Positions 1 through 5,282 of a stretch of 7,423 nt of DNA are shown in pieces. The stretch lies in the NCBI GenBank assembly GCA_025965735.1, contig JAOPWK010000312.1, positions 1 through 7,423 of the forward strand, read 5' to 3'. Position numbers and translations under genes: made by a program. Origin of the DNA: Frankiales bacterium (GTDB taxonomy: Bacteria > Actinomycetota > Actinomycetes > Mycobacteriales > SCTD01). The notes under the pieces are model-generated. The model searched no databases. It was given only the letters and a program-made list of their open reading frames with translations, and was not told where the DNA came from. Within the stretch, counting starts at the first letter, position 1. Each line of letters begins with the position of its first letter.

Positions 1-1487
1 TCGAACCGTGCGTCGGACAAGGCGTCGTCCCACACCTGCGCGCCAGGGTGCCCCTTGGCCAGGTCGGCCGCGTGCGCCGCGATCTTGTAGGAGATGACGC
101 CGTCCTTGACGTCGTCACGGTCCGGCAGGCCCAGGTGCTCCTTGGGCGTGACGTAGCAGAGCATCGCCGTGCCGTACCAGCCGATCATCGCCGCGCCGAT
201 GGCGCTGGTGATGTGGTCGTAGCCCGGCGCGATGTCGGTGGTGAGAGGCCCGAGCGTGTAGAACGGCGCCTCGTGGCAGACCTCCAGCTGGAGGTCCATG
301 TTCTCCTTGATCTTGTTCATGGGGACGTGGCCAGGGCCCTCCACCATGACCTGGACGTCGTACTCCCAGGCGATCTTCGTGAGCTCGCCCAGCGTGCGCA
401 GCTCGCTGAACTGCGCCTCGTCGTTGGCGTCGGCGATGCAGCCCGGCCGCAGGCCGTCGCCGAGCGAGAACGTCACGTCGTACTGCGCCATCAGCTCGCA
501 CATCTCGCGGAAGTGCGTGTAGAGGAAGTTCTCCTGGTGGTGCGCCAGGCACCAGGCGGCCATGATCGAGCCGCCGCGGCTCACGATGCCGGTCTTGCGG
601 GTGGCCGCCATCGGGACGTAGCGCAGCAGCACGCCGGCGTGCACGGTGATGTAGTCGACGCCCTGCTCGAACTGCTCGATCAGCGTGTCCCGGTAGATCT
701 CCCAGGTGAGGTCCTCGGACTTGCCGTTGACCTTCTCCAGCGCCTGGTAGATCGGCACCGTTCCGATCGGGACCGCGCTGTTGCGCAGGATCCACTCGCG
801 GGTCGTGTGGATGTTGCGCCCGGTCGACAGGTCCATGACGGTGTCGGCGCCCCAGCGGGTCGCCCACGTCATCTTGTCGACCTCCTCCTCGATGGAGGAC
901 GCGACGGCGCTGTTGCCGATGTTGGCGTTGATCTTCACGAGGAAGCCGCGGCCGATCGCCATCGGCTCCACCTCGGGGTGGTTCACGTTGACGGGAACGA
1001 CGGCGCGGCCGCGGGCGACCTCGTCGCGGACGAAGTCCGGCGCGAGGCCCTCGCGCAGCGCGACGAACTCGACCTCCGGCGTGATGACACCGGCCCGGGC
1101 GTACGCCATCTGCGTCACGGTCTTGCCGGGCAGTGCGCGGCGCGGCTGGCGGCCGGCCTGCTCGAAGACCGAGTCGAGGTTGCGGTGGTCGTGGGCCTTG
1201 AGGCCGTCGTCTCCCGGCAGAACGCGCCGGCCCTCGTAGGTCTCGGTGTCCCCGCGCTCGGCGATCCAGTCCTTGCGCAGCGCCGGCAGGCCCAGCCGCA
1301 CGTCGGTGCGCAGCGTCTCGTCGGTGTACGGACCGGAGGTGTCGTAGAGCACGACGCTGTCGCCGGTGGTGAGGACGACCTCGCGCATCGGGATGCGCAT
1401 GTCCGGGCGGCTGCCCTGCAGGTAGGTCTTGCGGCTGCCCGGGAACGGGGTGCCCTGTGTGGTGGGTGCGTCGTCGACAGCAGTCAT
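1..1487 (-). CDS. thiC: Phosphomethylpyrimidine synthase ThiC (3' end beyond window)
   Basis: ThiC converts aminoimidazole ribotide to hydroxymethylpyrimidine phosphate, the pyrimidine half of thiamin, by an iron-sulfur radical-SAM reaction in the cytosol. About 495 codons are visible and closely follow the family: KINANIGNSA near residue 185, FSLGDGLRPG near 340, VEGPGHVPM near 382, TDIAPGYDH near 417, then CYVTPKEHLGLP. The protein begins MTAVDDAPTTQGTPFPGSRK. The ATG at 1487 is chosen because a strong GGGAGGA site (1500-1494) sits 6 nt upstream and the TPP riboswitch ends there. The window stops before the C-terminal CX2CX4C cluster motif, so its presence cannot be checked. No frameshift or lost conserved motif is seen in the visible part. 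The gene lies directly downstream of the PPOX gene on the same strand and is very probably repressed by TPP. Confidence 0.97.
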   Translation of the reverse strand, partial: MTAVDDAPTTQGTPFPGSRKTYLQGSRPDMRIPMREVVLTTGDSVVLYDTSGPYTDETLRTDVRLGLPALRKDWIAERGDTETYEGRRVLPGDDGLKAHDHRNLDSVFEQAGRQPRRALPGKTVTQMAYARAGVITPEVEFVALREGLAPDFVRDEVARGRAVVPVNVNHPEVEPMAIGRGFLVKINANIGNSAVASSIEEEVDKMTWATRWGADTVMDLSTGRNIHTTREWILRNSAVPIGTVPIYQALEKVNGKSEDLTWEIYRDTLIEQFEQGVDYITVHAGVLLRYVPMAATRKTGIVSRGGSIMAAWCLAHHQENFLYTHFREMCELMAQYDVTFSLGDGLRPGCIADANDEAQFSELRTLGELTKIAWEYDVQVMVEGPGHVPMNKIKENMDLQLEVCHEAPFYTLGPLTTDIAPGYDHITSAIGAAMIGWYGTAMLCYVTPKEHLGLPDRDDVKDGVISYKIAAHAADLAKGHPGAQVWDDALSDARF

Positions 1488-1494
1488 GAGGGTT

Positions 1495-1587
1495 CCTCCC
1501 TACGCCCGCGCTAACGGGGTCAGGTTCGAACGGTCGACGGCCGGTCCTGCCGCCCTCTCAGCCTCGGCGCGAGGCTCCCGCGGGTCT
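1495..1587 (-). promoter_or_regulatory. TPP riboswitch (THI element) in the thiC leader
   Basis: Reading the minus strand from about 1587, the leader has the conserved TPP aptamer parts in order. A perfect P3 helix GCCTC-GCGCC-GAGGC runs into GCTGAGA (1562-1556). A variable GC-rich arm follows, then GAACCTGA (ACCTGA at 1525-1520), then the P4/P5 hairpin CCCG-TTAGCG-CGGG, and finally GCGTAGGGAGG. The extra arm between CTGAGA and ACCTGA is common in actinobacterial thiC leaders. The 3' strand GTAGGGAGGA contains the thiC Shine-Dalgarno sequence, so ligand binding could directly hide the ribosome site. No poly-U intrinsic terminator separates aptamer and start, which favours translational control (or Rho). 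Exact edges are approximate. Confidence 0.93.
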
Positions 1588-1593
1588 CGCCGG

Positions 1594-1599
1594 ACACTA
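1594..1599 (-). promoter_or_regulatory. Candidate -10 box for thiC overlapping the PPOX stop codon
   Basis: The minus strand reads TAGTGT at 1599-1594, which fits the actinobacterial TANNNT -10 pattern. Its first three bases are the TAG stop of the PPOX gene. A start 7 nt after the last T would fall on the A at 1587, the 5' edge of the riboswitch. No good TTGACA-like -35 hexamer is visible 16-18 nt upstream, so the call rests on the -10 and the spacing alone. Read-through from the PPOX gene is the alternative. Confidence 0.35.
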
Positions 1600-2148
1600 C
1601 GGCAGCGCAGGCATCCCCGCGAGGCCGTCGAGGCTGGTGGCGTTCCGGGTCGCGCGGTACTCCGCCAGCCCCTCCGGCCCGCGCTTCTCGGCCGACGGCC
1701 GCAGCAGGTCGCGCTCCTCGACCAGGTCCATCACCGGCACGCCGAAGCCGCACGAGTCGCTGACCCGCTCGACGTCCACCACGACGACCGCCCGCGTGCT
1801 GGGGTGCGGCGGGTGCAGCGCGACCACCTCGTCGAAGTCCGGCTCCCCCGGCAGCGCCACGCGCCCGTGGCCGTGCACCCGCACGACCCGCGCCCGCCGG
1901 TCGAACGAGCACCACATCAGGCAGATCCGGCCGTTCTCGCGCAGGTGCGCGATCGTCTCGACGCCGCTGCCGGTCAGGTCGAGCCAGCCGAGCCGGTGCG
2001 TCCCGAGGACAGACAGGGTGTCGATGCCGCGCGGCGAGACGTTCACCAGGCCGTCCCCCGACAGCGGGGCGGTGCCCACGAACCACACCGGCTGCGCGGC
2101 GATCCACGTGGCCAGCTCGTCGTCGATCCCGTCGAACACCTGGCCCAT
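1597..2148 (-). CDS. Pyridoxamine 5'-phosphate oxidase (PPOX) family flavin-binding protein
   Basis: This 183-residue protein belongs to the split-barrel PPOX-fold family, whose members bind FMN or F420; the substrate of this subgroup is not established. Visible signatures are LVNVSPRG (residues 34-41), ENGRICLMWCSFD (71-83), an HGHGRV strand (92-97) and SDSCGFGVP (130-138). The last resembles the SCG(Y/F)GVP stretch I associate with actinobacterial PPOX proteins. No signal peptide or membrane segment is seen, so it is cytosolic. ATG at 2148 is preferred because the conserved sequence begins MGQVFDGIDDELATWI and an AGGA site lies 7 nt upstream. The frame stays open another 83 codons, but that part is antisense to the S4 gene and has no family likeness. 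It lies 9 bp before the thiC riboswitch and may be co-transcribed with thiC; a direct role in thiamin or vitamin B6 metabolism is only a guess. Confidence 0.9.
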   Translation of the reverse strand: MGQVFDGIDDELATWIAAQPVWFVGTAPLSGDGLVNVSPRGIDTLSVLGTHRLGWLDLTGSGVETIAHLRENGRICLMWCSFDRRARVVRVHGHGRVALPGEPDFDEVVALHPPHPSTRAVVVVDVERVSDSCGFGVPVMDLVEERDLLRPSAEKRGPEGLAEYRATRNATSLDGLAGMPALP

Positions 2149-2153
2149 GCGGC

Positions 2154-2167
2154 CATCCTGCAGGATG
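2154..2167. promoter_or_regulatory. 14-bp perfect palindrome giving both divergent genes a ribosome site
   Basis: CATCCTGCAGGATG is identical on both strands and sits at the exact centre of the 24-bp gap between the PPOX start (2148) and the S4 start (2173). On each strand it supplies AGGA followed by exactly 7 nt and then the start codon. In either mRNA it could fold as CAUCC-UGCA-GGAUG and pair the AGGA with UCCU. A protein operator is the alternative reading. Confidence 0.6.
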
Positions 2168-2172
2168 AGCGC

Positions 2173-2379
2173 GTGCGCGAGGTGGAGATACGGGACGACG
2201 GCATCCGGCTGGGCCAGCTGCTGAAGCTGGCCGGCCTGGTGGACCAGGGCTCCGACGTGAAGCCGCTGCTCGAGGAGGGCCTGGTCACCGTCGGCGGCCG
2301 CCTGGAGACCCGGCGCGGCCGGCAGCTCAAGAAGGGCGACGTCGTCGCCGTGGGCGAGGAGAAGGTCCGGCTGGTCTAG
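2173..2379 (+). CDS. Small S4-domain RNA-binding protein (YbcJ/YaaA-like)
   Basis: This 68-residue protein is almost nothing but an S4 domain, the small RNA-binding fold found in ribosomal protein S4 and pseudouridine synthases. The core reads IRLGQLLKLAGLVDQGSDVK, then LLEEGLVTVGGRLETRRGRQ, then LKKGDVVAV. This matches the usual pattern R-L-x-Q-L-L-K, G-x-x-x-x-G-x-x-V-K, G-x-V-x-V-x-G and E-x-R-R-G-x-x-L. Stand-alone proteins of this size are known (E. coli YbcJ type), with an RNA target that remains poorly defined. The GTG start at 2173 is the only reasonable one: AGGA lies 7 nt upstream and no in-frame ATG is near. The gene is divergent from the PPOX gene. Its TAG stop shares the tetranucleotide CTAG with the stop of the convergent hydrolase. 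Confidence 0.88.
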   Translation: MREVEIRDDGIRLGQLLKLAGLVDQGSDVKPLLEEGLVTVGGRLETRRGRQLKKGDVVAVGEEKVRLV

Positions 2380-3167
2380 CCGTTGGCCTTGAGCCACCGA
2401 CCCATCGAGGCGACCGCCTCCGCCGCCTGCGGCAGCAGCGCTGCCTGCAGGTGCGCGTCGTGCCAGAGCCCGGGCAGCAGGACCTGCTCGCCGCCCAGCC
2501 GCTCCCCCTCAGGACGCAGCCGCTCGTGCTCGCTGACGTGCACCAGCAGCGGGGGGCCGCCGGCCTGCGGGCGCAGCTGCTGGGCGGGGACGCCGAAGGC
2601 GCGGACGCCCTGCTGCAGCCAGGCGGCCCGGATCAGCGGGTCGTCGCCGGTCCAGCGGGTGCTGCTCTCCAGCGTCAGGTCGGTCATCGGCGACACGAGT
2701 GCCAGCGCAGCGGGGTGCCGGCGACGGGCGAGCAGCAGCGCGAGCGCCCCGCCGGCGGAGTCGCCGACGACGCTGGTGCCGTCGCCGAGCTCGTCCAACG
2801 CGGCGACGGCGTCGTCCACGGCCGCCGGGTACCGGTGCTCGGGCGCGCGGCGGTAGTCCAGGACGTGCACGTCGCAGCCGGCGGCCACCGCCAGGTGGGC
2901 CGCGAAGACGCGGTGCGTGCGCGGCGAGCCGGTGAGGAAGGCGCCGCCGTGCAGCAGCAGGACGCGGCGCGCGGGATCGCTCCCCACGGGCGAGAGCCGC
3001 TCCGCCGGGCGGCCACCCAGGGTCGCCCGCTCGACGGTGACGCCCTTCGGCAGCGGCATCCCGGTCGCCGCCAGCTCCAGCACGGCGCGCTGGACGCGGA
3101 CCGGCACCGGCGGCCCGAGCACCGGGCGGACGAGGCGCATCACAGTGCGCAGCAGAGCGGTCCTCAT
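2376..3167 (-). CDS. Alpha/beta hydrolase of the hormone-sensitive-lipase (HSL) family, compact
   Basis: A carboxylester hydrolase of 263 residues. HGGAF (73-77) is the HSL oxyanion-hole motif, DYRRAPEHRYPAAVDD (104-119) is the typical following block, and GDSAGG (135-140) holds nucleophile Ser137. SPMTDLT (159-165) follows, and the probable catalytic His is His236 in GLWHDAH. The acid region reads VHVSEHERLRPEGE (209-222), with no Asp where the family usually has one; Glu215 is the likeliest substitute. Compared with the common 300-residue members, the stretch before GGPPLL and the helix between acid and His look about 10-20 residues short each. The N-terminal 40 residues form a short cap. 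There is no clear export signal. ATG at 3167 overlaps the monooxygenase stop as ATGA and has AAGGTG just upstream. The pairing with a monooxygenase recalls mycobacterial lipR beside mymA. Confidence 0.88.
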   Translation of the reverse strand: MRTALLRTVMRLVRPVLGPPVPVRVQRAVLELAATGMPLPKGVTVERATLGGRPAERLSPVGSDPARRVLLLHGGAFLTGSPRTHRVFAAHLAVAAGCDVHVLDYRRAPEHRYPAAVDDAVAALDELGDGTSVVGDSAGGALALLLARRRHPAALALVSPMTDLTLESSTRWTGDDPLIRAAWLQQGVRAFGVPAQQLRPQAGGPPLLVHVSEHERLRPEGERLGGEQVLLPGLWHDAHLQAALLPQAAEAVASMGRWLKANG

Positions 3168-4606
3168 GCGGACACCTTCACGAGGTGGTCGTCCAGCCGG
3201 ATCCGCTTGGTGCGCAGGCGGAACTCGATGGTCGTGCCCGGCCAGTTCTGGGTGTTGCGGCCGTTGGCATCCAGGTACCAGCTGCGGCAGCCGCCGGCGA
3301 ACACCGTCGTCTTGAGCCGCTCCTGCAGCCGCTCGTTGAACGCGCGCATCGCCTCCGCACGGACCTCGACGGCACCGACCGCGCGCACCAGGCGCACCGC
3401 CTCGCGCAGGTAGGCGATCTGGCTCTCGAGCATCAGCACGATGGAGCTGTGCCCGAGGTTGGTGTTGGGGCCGTACAGCAGGAACAGGTTCGGGAAGCCG
3501 GCGACGGTGGTGCCGAGGTAGGCCTCCGCGCCCTGCGCCCAGGCCTCCGACAGCCGGCGTCCCTCGCGCCCGACGACCTCCATCGGCGCGAGCAGCTCGG
3601 TGGCGGCGAAGCCGGTGCCCAGGATCAGCGTGTCCACCTCGTGCAGCACGCCGTCGGCGGTGAGCAGCCCGTCGGGCACGACGCGGTCGACGCGCTCGGT
3701 CACGACGTCGACGTGCGGAAGCTGCAGCGCGGCGTACCAGTCGTTGCTCTGCAGGATCCGCTTGCAGCCGATCGGGTCGCTCGGCGTGAGCCTGGCGCGC
3801 AGCGCTGGGTCGGGCACCTCCTTGCGCAGGTGCCGGGCGAACTTCGCCTCGTAGCCGGCCATCAGCCGCGGCTCGGTGTTGAAGCCCAGGCTGCGCGTCT
3901 CGTTGACGCAGAAGGTGCGCAGCCGGTCCAGCGTCAGCAGCCACGGCGCCTGCTCGAGCGCCTTCTGGGTCCGCGGCCCGTACGCGCGGTCCGGCTTGGC
4001 GATCACGTGCGGCGCGGACCGCTGGAAGACCGTCAGGTGCGCGACCTTCGGGGCGATCTCCGGCACGAACTGGATGGCGCTCGCGCCGGTGCCGAGGACG
4101 GCGACGCGGCGGCCGCGCAGGTCGTGGCCGTGGTCCCACTCCGCGGAGTGGAACGTCGTGCCGGCGACGTCGTCGAGCCCGGGGATCTCCGGGCGCTTCG
4201 GGCGGCTGAGCTGGCCGCAGGCGGCCACGACCACATCAGCTTCGTGGGTGCTGCCGTCGGACAGGGCGAGCTGCCAGTGCGCGCCGTCCCACGTCGCCGA
4301 CAGCACCTCGGTCCGGAAGCGCACGTGCGGCAGCACGCCGAAGTCGCGGGCCACCCGGCGCAGGTAGTCGTGGATCTCGCTCTGCGGTGCGAAGCGCCGC
4401 GACCAGCGGCCGGTCGGCGCGAAGGAGAAGGAGTACAGGTGGCTGGCCACGTCGCAGGCCGAACCGGGGTAGGTGTTGTCGCGCCAGACGCCGCCGACGT
4501 CGTCGCTGCGCTCGAACAGCACGAGGTCCCGCTCGCCGTCCTGCAGCAGCCGCACCGCCGCCCCGATGCCGCCGAAGCCGGTCCCCACGATCGCGATCCG
4601 GGTCAC
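3164..4606 (-). CDS. Flavin-containing monooxygenase, Baeyer-Villiger type (CzcO-like)
   Basis: A 480-residue FAD- and NADPH-dependent monooxygenase that would insert oxygen next to a ketone carbonyl or oxidise a heteroatom. Domains in order: FAD Rossmann loop GTGFGG (8-13), GGVWRDNTYPGSACD (38-52), SHLYSFSF (55-62), the Baeyer-Villiger fingerprint region VAGTTFHSAEWD (147-158), NADPH loop GTGASA (172-177), SNDWYAAL (287-294), LILGTGFAATE (327-337) and GPNTNLGHSS near residue 400. The fingerprint FxGxxxHxxxW(P/D) is met except that its first Phe is Val147. No membrane anchor is obvious. GTG at 4606 is chosen because the Rossmann strand TRIAIVG follows at once and GGGAGGAG lies 6 nt upstream; the frame remains open further upstream but has no FMO likeness there. 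It overlaps its neighbours by 4 nt at both ends. The natural substrate cannot be told from the sequence. Confidence 0.93.
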   Translation of the reverse strand: MTRIAIVGTGFGGIGAAVRLLQDGERDLVLFERSDDVGGVWRDNTYPGSACDVASHLYSFSFAPTGRWSRRFAPQSEIHDYLRRVARDFGVLPHVRFRTEVLSATWDGAHWQLALSDGSTHEADVVVAACGQLSRPKRPEIPGLDDVAGTTFHSAEWDHGHDLRGRRVAVLGTGASAIQFVPEIAPKVAHLTVFQRSAPHVIAKPDRAYGPRTQKALEQAPWLLTLDRLRTFCVNETRSLGFNTEPRLMAGYEAKFARHLRKEVPDPALRARLTPSDPIGCKRILQSNDWYAALQLPHVDVVTERVDRVVPDGLLTADGVLHEVDTLILGTGFAATELLAPMEVVGREGRRLSEAWAQGAEAYLGTTVAGFPNLFLLYGPNTNLGHSSIVLMLESQIAYLREAVRLVRAVGAVEVRAEAMRAFNERLQERLKTTVFAGGCRSWYLDANGRNTQNWPGTTIEFRLRTKRIRLDDHLVKVSA

Positions 4607-4893
4607 GGGTCGCTCCTCCCTACGAGCACGTCCTGCAGCTCCTCCACCAGGCGGTCGAGGTCCTCCGGCACGTCCACGCCAGTGGCCGTCCAGCGGCCGG
4701 ACCCCTTCGGGTGGACCCTCCCCCACGACCGGCGCCGGCCTGCACAGCAGGTAGGGCGGCTGCTGCGCCGCCCGCAGCTCGGCGACCGGGCCGGAGCGGC
4801 CGGCAGGTAGCCCACCCGCAGTCCCGCCAGCCCCCAGGTGCGGCTCAGGCTGCGCTCGAGGCGGCCGCGCAGCCAGGTCGGCAATCCGCTCAC
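4603..4893 (-). pseudogene. Broken CobC/HisC-type aminotransferase remnant
   Basis: A 96-codon frame runs from GTG at 4893 to TGA at 4603, far short of the roughly 330-370 residues of the family. It opens MSGLPTWLRGRLERS, like the N-terminal PxWLRxRL part of cobalamin-cluster CobC proteins, and continues directly into LSRTWGLAGLRVGYL, the active-site block that normally lies about 200 residues later. The likeness then moves to another frame (GPVAELRAAQQP, near 4785-4750), with coding-like codons to LDGHW near 4695, and returns to the first frame for VDVPEDLDRLVEELQDVL. The residue where PLP-lysine is expected in S-L-T-K-T-W is Arg (SLSRTW). I infer internal deletion plus frameshifts. The ends are still tidy: GTGA overlaps with the cobA-like remnant and with the monooxygenase. 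The origin of the last 25 codons is unclear; a nucleotidyltransferase-like tail is another possibility. Confidence 0.55.
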
Positions 4894-5184
4894 GCGTCGA
4901 ACCAGCGCAGCGTCTCGCGCAGCCGCACCACGTCGCCGACCACCGTCGTGACCGGTGCGCGCACACCGGCCTCCGCGACGTCGTCGGCCAGCCGGGCGAG
5001 CGCGCTCGCGACGACCCGCTGCGAAGCCGCCGTCCCGTCCGGGCGGCAGTGCGAGAGCACGCCCGGGTGCACGGGCCGGTCGACGAGCACCACGTCGGCC
5101 TGCGCGAGCAGCTCTGCCGCCCGCAGCGTGAGCAGCCCGGGTCCGGCGCGGACCAGCGCCGACCAGCGCCATGGGAGTGCTCAC
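4890..5184 (-). pseudogene. Broken uroporphyrinogen-III C-methyltransferase (cobA/SUMT) remnant
   Basis: Intact SUMT uses SAM to make precorrin-2 for cobalamin and siroheme and is about 250 residues long; only about 98 codons remain. The start (GTG 5184 or ATG 5172) gives MALVGAGP, the SAM-loop motif. The frame then slips by one, and PGLLTLRAAELLAQADVVLV, DRPVHPGVL continues in another frame. About 15 residues later this runs straight into a typical SUMT C-terminus: SQRVVASALARLADD, then VTTVVGDVVRLRETL, ending WFDA before TGA at 4890. The central catalytic part, roughly 150 residues, is missing. A 10-bp tandem repeat (5151-5170) lies at the slip site. The downstream frame has no good early start of its own: an in-frame TGA lies just upstream of the repeat. 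A functional short protein is unlikely. The stop overlaps the next remnant as GTGA. Confidence 0.65.
5151..5170. repeat. 10-bp tandem duplication at the cobA remnant start
   Basis: GACCAGCGCC occurs twice back to back. On the coding (minus) strand this is GGCGCTGGTC twice, immediately after the AT of the ATG at 5172. Removing one copy puts ATG in frame with LLTLRAAELL, so the duplication alone can account for the frameshift. An alternative is that the VGAGP it encodes is ancestral and a single base was gained in CGCCGGACCC just downstream. Confidence 0.8.
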
Positions 5185-5282
5185 GTCCCCATCGTCGCCT
5201 GCGCCCGCCGCACTAGCGTGCGCGGGCATGAACGCACCCCAGCGCGTCGCTCGCTGGCGCTCACGACACGCGAGGACCCCGC
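5185..5282. other. Divergent intergenic region between the cobA remnant and purU
   Basis: These 98 bp must carry the purU promoter. TAGCGT at 5214-5219 on the plus strand fits a TANNNT -10 box, but no clear -35 is seen. An inverted repeat CCAGCG-(7 nt)-CGCTGG at 5239-5257 could form a small hairpin in the purU leader. The purU ribosome site GAGGA is at 5272-5276. For the minus strand a GGGGA lies just before the GTG at 5184. Nothing else is supported. Confidence 0.35.

Noticed and set aside
48..1514. Long plus-strand open frame of 488 codons opposite thiC
   Set aside because: It is antisense to an unmistakable thiC, has an Arg/Asp/Val/Ala-skewed composition and no recognisable motif. GC-rich coding DNA keeps the opposite strand open.
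1530..1555. Intrinsic terminator in the thiC leader
   Set aside because: The GC-rich arm here is the variable insert of the aptamer and is not followed by a T run on the coding strand.
2149..2397. 83-codon N-terminal extension of the PPOX protein
   Set aside because: It is the complement of the S4 gene, and PPOX likeness starts at MGQVFDGI with a well-placed AGGA.
4606..4625. Second TPP riboswitch before the monooxygenase, suggested by the same GTAGGGAGGA string as in the thiC leader
   Set aside because: No CTGAGA, ACCTGA or P4/P5 hairpin occurs upstream. The shared string is simply a strong ribosome site.
3185..4810. Long plus-strand open frame of 541 codons opposite the monooxygenase
   Set aside because: It is antisense to a full set of FMO motifs and shows low-complexity shadow composition without any domain pattern.
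4607..4966. N-terminal extension of the monooxygenase in the same frame
   Set aside because: The FAD Rossmann strand begins directly at GTG 4606 behind a strong GGGAGGAG. The upstream part in this frame carries pieces of a CobC-like sequence, not FMO sequence.
5093..5184. Programmed frameshift producing a working methyltransferase
   Set aside because: Even after correcting the frame, about 150 central residues are missing, and no slippery sequence with a stimulatory structure is evident.
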